Shown: piece by piece, positions 1-10,300 of the stretch | How the letters are laid out: each line of letters begins with the position of its first letter | Numbering within the stretch: the first letter of the stretch is position 1 | Source: Ochromonas danica | Taxonomy: Eukaryota > Sar > Chrysophyceae > Chromulinales > Chromulinaceae | Length of the DNA stretch: 64,000 nucleotides | Assembly: GCA_015146655.1 (NCBI GenBank) | Contig: VKHL01000127.1 | Span: forward strand, 1-64,000 | Direction: 5' to 3' | Notes under the pieces: model-generated | What the model was told of the DNA's origin: nothing | What the model saw: the letters and a program-made list of their open reading frames with translations, nothing else | The model's database searches: none | Program-made: the position numbers and the translations under genes

Positions 1-146
1 TTTGCCTGTGCGGGTCCTGCCTGTGCCTGTGCGGGTCCTGCCTGTGCAGGTGCTGCCTTTGCCTTTGCCTGTGCGGGTCCTGCCTGTGCCTGTGCGGGTC
101 CTGCCTGTGCAGGTGCTGCCTTTGCCTTTGCCTGTGCGGGCCCTGC
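1..146. repeat. 63-bp GC-rich tandem repeat
   Basis: Two full copies and a partial, diverging third copy of a 63-bp unit start at base 1. Each unit contains two close copies of an 18-21 bp sub-unit (GTGCGGGTCCTGCCT). The array continues past the left edge. It lies inside the minus-strand frame that starts at 260. Confidence 0.9.
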
Positions 147-260
147 TTGTCCTTGTGCTTGTGGCCGCACCTGTGCCTCTCTCTGCGCCTCGGCCTGTGG
201 TTGTGTCCGTGTGAAACACCCAAAGACCCTAGAAAGGGAGGAGGAGAGGGCAGAAAACAT
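1..260 (-). CDS. Ala/Pro/Gln-rich repeat protein, 5' part only
   Basis: An ATG on the minus strand at 260-258 opens a frame with no stop down to base 1, so at least 86 codons are present and the gene continues outside the window. The first 21 or so residues (starting MFSALSSSLSRVFGCF) are ordinary sequence; they are followed by a low-complexity region built from a 21-residue unit rich in Ala, Gln, Pro and Lys. The DNA repeat is 63 bp, a multiple of three, so repeat number can change without breaking the frame. The plus strand is also open here (Leu/Pro/Val-rich, stop at 214) but its frame has no ATG start in view. I do not recognise the protein. The region is much richer in G and C than its surroundings. 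Confidence 0.45.
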   Translation of the reverse strand, partial: MFSALSSSLSRVFGCFTRTQPQAEAQREAQVRPQAQGQAGPAQAKAKAAPAQAGPAQAQAGPAQAKAKAAPAQAGPAQAQAGPAQA

Positions 261-1488
<1,228 letters not shown>

Positions 1489-2814
1489 CTAATGATTAGC
1501 ACTGTCAAAGAAAACAGTCTCATGAGTTACTCGATTTTCATCTCTCCACTGATTTATTACAACGACACGAATTTGGGGTTGACTGCAAAGCACACGTTGA
1601 ATCTCATTCATATGATCCTGGGGAAGATCATCGGGTTCCATAGTGTAATAGGGCAAGGAAAAGGTTGTCAAATATGGACAATGACTATCAATGCAACGAT
1701 AAGCACTTGGCTGCAAATTTTCACCAAAATGCAGCTTCAAGTCCCTCACAAATCGACCACAAAATTGCAACACCATATCTAAGTCTCGATTCGGCGATGT
1801 TATAGTAGATCTGAAGACTAAAGTATGTAATTGCTGACCAGGGTTAACTAACTCTGCTGCACTCGCTACGGTGTCTTCTTTGTCCTCCGTCCAAAAACAA
1901 CTATTTACAACTAGTCGTGACAGCTGAGGCATGTTTTCTCGAATAGCTTTCAAAGCTAATGGAAAACTGAAATCTACTCTAGAAAGTTCCAGTTCTCTAA
2001 CATGAGGACAACGGGTAACAAGGTCTAATATCGACGCAGTGCTACTATCACCTTCCAAGACCAATTTGCTCAAGGAAAGAACAATACCCTTCGGAAAGAA
2101 CTTATCAACCAGTTCATTGACGTCACCAAAGAAGCTAAGAGATTGTAAGCGAGCTAAAAGAGCTATGGTGTATTCACTAAGGTCTTGTTCTTTTTCTTTC
2201 TCCATATACTTGTTATACTCCAGCTTCATATCCAGGAGATCATAACAATGAGCAAAAGCATCAATTACTGTCGTGGAGACATCACAGCATTCAAGAGTAA
2301 GTGACTGCAACTTCGGACAGATATGAGTCTGACAAGACAGAGAGACATGTTTGGCACGCAGACCATAAAGATTTAATCTCCTCAACTCTTTACAAAGAGA
2401 TAGTTGACCTAAATCAAAGCTTGTTGGTAGAGCAGAAAGTCTCATATAGTTCATATTTTCCAAGATAGGACGATGGTTCACGTTTTTATTCTTTCGTGAT
2501 GGGGCAGTGGAAAGAACTTCCCAACAATCCACTTCCCATTGACCTTGACTATGATAGACTCTACGTAAAGCCATCCATTGAAAAACCGCCTTACGATGTT
2601 CTCTCCACAGATCACGATGCTCTTCACCTTGAAAAGGTTGTATCATTTTGAAAGACTGTGATTGTAAGAAAGTATGAAGTTGTAGGCGATATTGACGATT
2701 TAAGGCAAGATCAAGATTGAGAAGATCTTTGAGAATCAGCCAATCAAGAAGAATCGATTGGAAAATATCTTCTTCATCAAGAATGGATGATGATGTTTTG
2801 TAAAGACGAGTCAT
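1489..2814 (-). CDS. leucine-rich-repeat protein, F-box-like N terminus
   Basis: A single-exon frame of 441 residues. Residues from about 120 onward show irregular leucine-rich repeats, for example LRRLNLYGL, LQSLTLECCDVS, LSKLVLEGD, VRELELSRVDF and LSRLVVNSCF, of the 25-30 residue type found in F-box/LRR proteins. The first 45 residues (DEEDIFQSILLDWLILKDLL) resemble an F-box helix pair but lack a clear signature, so a role as a ubiquitin-ligase substrate receptor is only a guess. No signal peptide or membrane segment is seen. A CAG-rich stretch lies just upstream of the start (about 2836-2865). Confidence 0.8.
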   Translation of the reverse strand: MTRLYKTSSSILDEEDIFQSILLDWLILKDLLNLDLALNRQYRLQLHTFLQSQSFKMIQPFQGEEHRDLWREHRKAVFQWMALRRVYHSQGQWEVDCWEVLSTAPSRKNKNVNHRPILENMNYMRLSALPTSFDLGQLSLCKELRRLNLYGLRAKHVSLSCQTHICPKLQSLTLECCDVSTTVIDAFAHCYDLLDMKLEYNKYMEKEKEQDLSEYTIALLARLQSLSFFGDVNELVDKFFPKGIVLSLSKLVLEGDSSTASILDLVTRCPHVRELELSRVDFSFPLALKAIRENMPQLSRLVVNSCFWTEDKEDTVASAAELVNPGQQLHTLVFRSTITSPNRDLDMVLQFCGRFVRDLKLHFGENLQPSAYRCIDSHCPYLTTFSLPYYTMEPDDLPQDHMNEIQRVLCSQPQIRVVVINQWRDENRVTHETVFFDSANH

Positions 2815-3253
2815 GTTGTTTTTAACAGCTAGAGTAGCACCAGCAGCAGCAGCAGCAACAGCACTTGATCATGCACAATATTTACTATAGTCGAAATTGG
2901 CGTATCAATTGATGTTCTTGTTTTGGAGGGAAAACGTCAAAGAGGTTGCAGAGGGAATTGCTTTTTGGTTTGGACTTTTTGGGTAGTTGGAGTTTTCGCA
3001 CATCGAGTCCAAAATCACAAGAAAAAGGAAGTAGTGTTACAACTTCCACAACTATCTTACCTGGCTTGAGCAAATAAAAGCAACTAAGGTACCAACGGGC
3101 CCAATCCAAATGATCATCAAAACAAAGTTCAGCAAACGGGGTAAAATATGGTAAAATATGGTAAAAGCCTTGTGCAAAAAAGCACGCGCATCTTACAACA
3201 CCAACCAGCAAAACCAGCACGAGACTCACTCACTGTGGCATGTGGCAGTAGCA

Positions 3254-4529
3254 ATGGTGACAAATCCTCGTTATCTTCTATTACTCATTTGGATTGGTAT
3301 TTTAACTATGTTGTCATATACTACTCAGTCATTTCCTGTATGTTCTCGTTTGATTCATCGTCAAGCTTTGTCCTTATCAACAAGACCCTCACTATCCTCC
3401 ACCTCCTCATCTTCTGCATTTCTCTCCATGAAGAAGAACTTCCATCACTTTGCCACACGATCTGTCTCATCATCATCTTTGACTAGCACATCTTCGACGA
3501 TGTCTTCTCTTGGTATCAAGACAACATCTCCACGTCAAGCAAGACTTCATAAACCACGTATTATCTTTGTCTTAGGTGGACCTGGTGCTGGTAAAGGTAC
3601 ACAATGCGAGAAACTTGCTAAAGAGTTTTCCTTAACACATCTCTCAGCTGGTGAACTCTTAAGACAAGAACAACGTAGTGGATCTGAAAATGGACAGCTT
3701 ATTGATCGTTATCTTCGTGAAGGACGAATTGTTCCTGTTGAAATCTCTTTAAATCTCTTGAAAAGAGAGATCTTATCAACAGGTTATGCAAGATATCTTA
3801 TTGATGGGTTTCCAAGAAATGAAGATAATCTACAAGGTTGGTTAAGTCATATGCCAACAGTATGTGATATTGAAGCTATTCTCTTTATTGATTGTCCTGA
3901 AGAAGAATTAGCTAAACGTATTCTTACACGTGGATTAACTTCAAATCGTTCAGATGATAATGCTAATGTTGTTCAGAAAAGATTTAATACATTCCATAGT
4001 GATACAATGCCTGTTATTCGTCATTTCCAGTCTATGCCTGGACATTATGCTTTCCAAGCTATTCCTGGTGAACAGCATATTGATGAAGTTTATGCCAACT
4101 TTAGAAAGGCATTCTTACCATATCTTCTTCAAGATTTGGATGATCTTCATGGACATCTTCTCTCTTGCATAGCAGATGGTAGAGAGAAAGATTATCAAGA
4201 GCATTGTTTAAAAGATAGTAAAGGATATGCTCATGAAGAAGAAATAATAAATACTCTGTTAAAACAAGGTGATGATGTGACTCAACTTGTTATTAGTGCT
4301 CCTGAGGTGAAAGACTTTACTAGCACTGCTGCAAAGCAGGTCTATCGACTTTATCACTCTTCCGATAAGGTAAGACTTTGTAAAATAGTATTAGTTGTCT
4401 TTCATTGTGATTGATTGTTCATGATTTTGTTGATCGGTACGGTAGAGCCAAGTGTTGCAAGTCGAGAGACACTGGCAGTTAGTAAATGGAGGATGGAAGC
4501 TCGTCAGCGCACACAGCCACAAATTGTAG
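3254..4529 (+). CDS. UMP-CMP kinase-like enzyme fused to SnoaL/CaMKII-association-like domain
   Basis: Two exons, 3254-4369 and 4446-4529, around a 76-nt GT-AG intron; splicing restores an end reading RHWQLVNGGWKLVSAHSH. The kinase core has the P-loop GGPGAGKGTQ, the NMP-binding segment LSAGELLRQE and DGFPRNEDNLQGW, the last typical of UMP-CMP kinases, which transfer phosphate from ATP to UMP or CMP. After the kinase comes about 100 residues that look like a DUF4440/SnoaL or CaMKII-association fold (LLSCIADGREKDYQ ... WKLVSAHSH). I chose the ATG at 3254 over the in-frame ATG at 3158 because it puts the hydrophobic stretch YLLLLIWIGILTML at the N terminus as a signal peptide, followed by TQSFPVCSRL and a Ser/Thr-rich segment, as in complex-plastid targeting. 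The fusion is the odd point; the location is inferred. Confidence 0.85.
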
Positions 4530-5584
4530 ATAAGGGATTCATTAATGCGAGATAGTAAATACTGCGGCGGCCGGGTTTGATTTTGTCGGGAGAAAAGAAA
4601 AAAGTTGTTCTGGTAGACAACCAGGTTAATTGATTAAGTTATGTTTGGAGTCGAAGAAAACGATGATATTCAAGCAGAATTCGTTTGAAATACAATACAT
4701 ATCCTTGTTGTTTATCGCCCAGTAGGCAACTCCATAAGTAGGTAGTCAAAAAATGACCTTTGAGGCAGATAGCGTCTCGAGTAGAGCGACTGAAAGAGCA
4801 GCCCTGGTCACCGTCCAATCCACTCTTCGCCTCCTTCAATTACCAACATCCAACATGCTAACAAGGGAAGTATTTGAAGCACCTAAGCACCAACATGATA
4901 ATTTCACCATTAGCATTCAAAAACTATAATACAAGTGCAATGGAAGCCACACACAACACATACATCATTTAGCAACAATATGATGGATAGTAGTCTATCT
5001 GACTCCTGGGATAGAAGCACGACCACAAGATTAGGTCAGCCTCAGCAAAGAGTCAGGATTAGTCTACCCATTGAAAGCGACATCCCAATCCACACAAGGT
5101 ACATCCAACGGACGTTAAATTGGGAGTTTAACCAACGGGGTAAGGTATGACAGTATAGAAGAGATGGAAGAAGGTATTCTTCCAGAAGGTCGTCATTCAA
5201 TTCTCACCTATTTGAAGAAAGCTATACGAAGAATGCTTACTTATCAACAGTTTTCTTGATAATGAAACACTTTCATGTCATCATTGATCTTGCACTGTAT
5301 ACTGTACTATAACAGGGTTAGAGTAGGCAGGCAGGATTAGACAGCAGAAGACATCATCATCATCATCTTGTCATTCAATTGTGACCACAAAGACGAAGAA
5401 CAAGACCAGCTGATTTTCGGAATTTAGTAGTTTTGATTATTCGTAAAGTCGTGTGCACTTCCTTCTGCTGCTCTTCACTCCCACTCCTCTCATCACAAAG
5501 TGAAAGAAGCAGAAGCAATACAATTGCAGTGTCAAGTGTCAAGTATAGTATTGTAATCTTGTCTGAGTACTGGTGATAAAGAAA
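4530..5584. other. intergenic; one doubtful short frame
   Basis: About 1.05 kb without a recognisable gene. An open frame at 4935-5150 (71 codons, containing RISLPIESDIPIHTRYIQR) is not low-complexity, and the sequence after it could be joined only by unusually short introns, so I do not call it a gene. The last 200 bp is the probable promoter of the argC gene and includes ATC/ATG-rich simple sequence near 5350. Confidence 0.5.
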
Positions 5585-6890
5585 ATGATGTTCAAGTTAA
5601 CTATCTTACTTGTAATTTTATCTATTATCTTGTCATGTGAAGCATTGAAGAAGGTAATAATAATAATAACAGCATACTGTAAAATGAAATCAATCATGAT
5701 GAATGGGGTTTGGACTTGATGATGATGTTGTATTTTGTGTCCTTATCTAATGTCTATTTTTCTTACTTCTGTCTAATTTCCAATAGGTAGCTATTCTGGG
5801 TGCTTCAGGTTATACTGGTGCTGAATTAACTCGTCTAATTCTTAATCATCCTGACTTGAAAATTGAAGTTTTAACTGGTGATCGCAATGCTGGTATTCCT
5901 TTTAAACAAGTCTTTCCACAATTTTCTTATGTAAAGAATCTTCCATTAGTAACTAAATGGGAAGATAGTCAAAAGGATATTGAAAATTGTGATGTTGCTT
6001 TTTGTTGTTTACCTCATGGTACAACACAAGAAATCATTTCTCAATTAGCATCACGTTCATCTGTCAAGATTGTTGATCTTTCAGCTGATTTCCGTCTTCG
6101 TGATCCTGCTGTCTATCAGAAATGGTATGATAAACCACATGCTGCTGTAAAATTACAAGAAGAAGCTGTCTATGGATTGACTGAGGTTAGTTTAACCTTC
6201 ATCTGTTGTTTGATAGATAACTAATAGATATGATGGGAGTATGTTTAGCTAAATCGAGAGAATGTTCGTAAAGCAAGGTTATTGGCGAATCCTGGTTGCT
6301 ATCCTACTGCTGCTCAACTTCCTCTTATTCCTTTACTTCGTGCAGGATTGATTTCATCGGAAGATATTATCATTGATGCTAAATCTGGTGCTACAGGTGC
6401 TGGTCGTGGCGCTAAAGAATCAAGCTTATTCTGTGAAGTTACTGAAGGAATTCATGCTTATAGTATTGCTTCTCATCGTCATGCTCCGGAGATTGAACAA
6501 GGATTGGGGGATGCAACGGGGAAAGATGTTGTTATCAACTTCACCCCTCATCTTATGCCAATGACGAGAGGCATTTTAGAGTCTATCTATGTCAAACTGA
6601 CTCCTGGTCGCTCCGTGAGTGATCTGAAGGCTGAATTAGAGCGTATTTATGCGAACGAGGCTTTTGTTCATGTTTTGGAAGGTAAAGCTGTTCCTCAGAC
6701 GAGACACGTCAAAGGAAGCAATCATGTGTTTATCAATGTTTTCGCCGATCGATTACCTGGAAGAGCTATCATAATCAGTGCTATTGACAATGTTGTCAAG
6801 GGAGCTTCAGGACAGGCCCTACAGAATATGAATCTCATGTTGGGTTTTGAGGAGACTACAGGCCTAACAAATGCTCCTCTTTTCCCCTAG
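5585..6890 (+). CDS. argC: N-acetyl-gamma-glutamyl-phosphate reductase
   Basis: Three exons (5585-5653, 5787-6185, 6249-6890) encode about 369 residues. ArgC reduces N-acetylglutamyl-5-phosphate with NADPH in arginine synthesis. The nucleotide-binding start VAILGASGYTGAELTR, the active-site cysteine in NPGCYPTAAQ and the histidine in SHRHAPEIEQ are all present, and length fits the family. Exon 1 codes only for MMFKLTILLVILSIILSCEALKK, an ER-type signal peptide; the intron separates it from the enzyme body. In algae with complex plastids such a leader fits plastid delivery, but there is no clear transit region between signal and enzyme. ArgC is free-standing, unlike the fungal ArgB-ArgC fusion. 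Confidence 0.95.
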
Positions 6891-7329
6891 AAGGACATTT
6901 TCAGTTGTCTCAAAGGGTATACTGGAGAATAGATAGGGTTACAGGAGAGAGGTTATCAATTTTACGATATTTGATAGAGTAAGGAGTTTTGCTGGCTAAC
7001 TAGAACTACCATTGATCAAAACACCATCAAATCAAAATCAAAGATTCTGACAAGTTCCTTTCATGCTGTTCACACAATAGTTTTCATCTGAAGAAGACAG
7101 ATGCGGCTGCTTTAGGTTACTTATTAATGACGATAAAGCACGCTTACGTCATTTAAAGGAAACATAGGTCCGCAAATCCTCGAAGAGAGGGAGAAAGCTT
7201 CATAATGCAGGTGAACAATTCGAAAAGAGAAACCAGCACACTTTCCCACTCACGGAGCAAACAACAGTACTAGAGATCGAGCGAAACTAAACTATTCCGC
7301 TAAAGATATCAAAGCTTTCTAACTAAATC
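6891..7329. other. intergenic, convergent 3' flanks
   Basis: The gap between the stop codons of argC and the repeat-protein gene. I see no open frame, RNA gene or repeat. Confidence 0.6.
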
Positions 7330-10300
7330 TCACACATCAGCTTTGGGGAAGAAACGCCTCAAAGTCTTTCCGTGATTTTGTAAAATCTCCTTTAAGCTTT
7401 GACGACTACCTTCAGAAAGTTCATTCCATCTAGCTGACATTCCACCCAACCCATGAAACACCATAGATAATCCTTGACTTGTGAGGTCCTTTGCTTGATA
7501 TTCTATTGCTGCCTCTAAACTACGACGACAACTTCCAGATAGCGTATCCCATCTAGCTGACATTCCACCCAACCCATGCAAAACCATAGCTATTTGTTGA
7601 CCTGTGAGGTCCTTGGTCTGATATTCTATTGCTGTCTCTAACCTACGACGACAACTTTCAGATAGCGTATCCCATCTAGCTAACATTCCACCCAACCCAT
7701 GCAAAACCATAGCTAAATGTTGACCTGTGAGGTCCTTGGTCTGATATTCTATTGCTGCCTCCAAACTTCGACGACTACTTTCAGATAGTTCATTCCATAC
7801 TGCTGACATTCCACTTAACCCATGAAACACCATCGACACTTCTTGTGCTTTAAGCGCATCGGCTTGATTTTCCATCGCTGCCTGCAAACTACGACGACTA
7901 CCTTCAGATAGTTCATTCCATAATGCTGACATACCACCCAACCCATGAAACACCATCGACACTTCTTGTGCTTTAAGCCCATCGACTTGATTTTCCATCG
8001 CTGCCTGCAAACTACGACGACTGCTTTCAGATAGTTCATTCCATACTGCTGACATACCACCTAACCCATGAAACACCATAGATAATCCTTGACTTGTGAG
8101 GTACCTGGCTCGATTTTCTATTGTTGCCTCCAAACTACGACGACAACCTTGAGATAGGTCATTCCATCTAGCTGACATTCCACCCAACCCATGAAACACC
8201 ATAGATAATCCTTGACTTGTGAGGTCATTAGCCTGATATTCTATTGCTGCCTCTAACCTACGACGACAACTTTCAGATAGCGTATCCCATCTAGCTGACA
8301 TTCCACCCAACCCATGAAACGCCATAGATAATCCTTGACTTGTGAGGTCGTCGGCTCGATATTCTATTGCTGCCTCTAACCTACGACGACAACTTTCAGA
8401 TAGTTCATTCCATCTAGCTGACATACCACCCAACCCATGAAACACCATAGATAATTGTTGGCCAGTAAGGACATTAGCACGATTTTCTATTGCTGCCTCT
8501 AAACTACGACGACTACTTTGAGATAGTGTATTCCATCTAGCTGACATACCACCCAACCCATGAAATACCATCGACACTTCTTGTGCTTTAAGCACATCGG
8601 ATCGATATTCTATTGCTGCCTCTAAACTACGACGACAACTTTCAGATAGCGTATTCCATCTAGCTGACATACCACCCAACCCATGAAATACCATCGACAC
8701 TTCTTGTGCTTTAAGCACTTCGGATCGATATTCTATTGCTGCCTCTAAACTACGACGACAACTTCCAGATAGCGTATCCCATCTAGCTGACATTCCACCC
8801 AACCCATGCAAAACCATAGCTATTTGTTGACCTGTGAGGTCCTTGGTCTGATATTCTATTGCTGTCTCTAACCTACGACGACAACTTTCAGATAGCGTAT
8901 CCCATCTAGCTAACATTCCACCCAACCCATGCAAAACCATAGCTAAATGTTGACCTGTGAGGTCCTTGGTCTGATATTCTATTGCTGCCTCCAAACTTCG
9001 ACGACTACTTTCAGATAGTTCATTCCATACTGCTGACATTCCACTTAACCCATGAAACACCATCGACACTTCTTGTGCTTTAAGCGCATCGGCTTGATTT
9101 TCCATCGCTGCCTGCAAACTACGACGACTACCTTCAGATAGTTCATTCCATAATGCTGACATACCACCCAACCCATGAAACACCATCGACACTTCTTGTG
9201 CTTTAAGCCCATCGACTTGATTTTCCATCGCTGCCTGCAAACTACGACGACTGCTTTCAGATAGTTCATTCCATACTGCTGACATACCACCTAACCCATG
9301 AAACACCATAGATAATCCTTGACTTGTGAGGTACCTGGCTCGATTTTCTATTGTTGCCTCCAAACTACGACGACAACCTTGAGATAGGTCATTCCATCTA
9401 GCTGACATTCCACCCAACCCATGAAACACCATAGATAATCCTTGACTTGTGAGGTCATTAGCCTGATATTCTATTGCTGCCTCTAACCTACGACGACAAC
9501 TTTCAGATAGCGTATCCCATCTAGCTGACATTCCACCCAACCCATGAAACGCCATAGATAATCCTTGACTTGTGAGGTCGTCGGCTCGATATTCTATTGC
9601 TGCCTCTAACCTACGACGACAACTTTCAGATAGTTCATTCCATCTAGCTGACATACCACCCAACCCATGAAACACCATAGATAATTGTTGGCCAGTAAGG
9701 ACATTAGCACGATTTTCTATTGCTGCCTCTAAACTACGACGACTACCTTGAGATAGTGTATTCCATCTAGCTGACATACCACCCAACCCATGAAACACCA
9801 TAGATAATTGTTGGCCAGTGGGGACATTATCACGATTTTCTATTGCTGCCTCTAAACTACGACGACTACCTTGAGATAGTGTATTCCATCTAGCTGACAT
9901 ACCACCCAACCCATGAAACACCATAGATAATTGTTGGCCAGTGGGGACATTATCACGATTTTCTATTGCTGCCTCTAACCTACGACGACAACTTTCAGAT
10001 AGCGTATCCCATCTAGCTGACATTCCACCCAACCCATGAAACGCCATAGATAATCCTTGACTTGTGAGGTCGTCGGCTCGATATTCTATTGCTGCCTCTA
10101 ACCTACGACGACAACTTTCAGATAGTTCATTCCATCTAGCTGACATACCACCCAACCCATGAAACACCATAGATAATTGTTGGCCAGTAAGGACATTAGC
10201 ACGATTTTCTATTGCTGCCTCTAAACTACGACGACTACTTTGAGATAGTGTATTCCATCTAGCTGACATACCACCCAACCCATGAAATACCATCGACACT

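Noticed and set aside
2885-3229. Minus-strand frame of 114 codons with a hydrophobic start
   Set aside because: It overlaps the 5' region of the kinase gene and shows no domain or codon support.
4935-5150. Plus-strand frame of 71 codons
   Set aside because: No homology recognised; extending it needs introns of 19-45 nt, shorter than any other here.
7815-8060. Second-frame Cys/Val-rich product, repeated at 9045-9290
   Set aside because: A shadow of the repeat array in another frame; it recurs because the DNA is duplicated.
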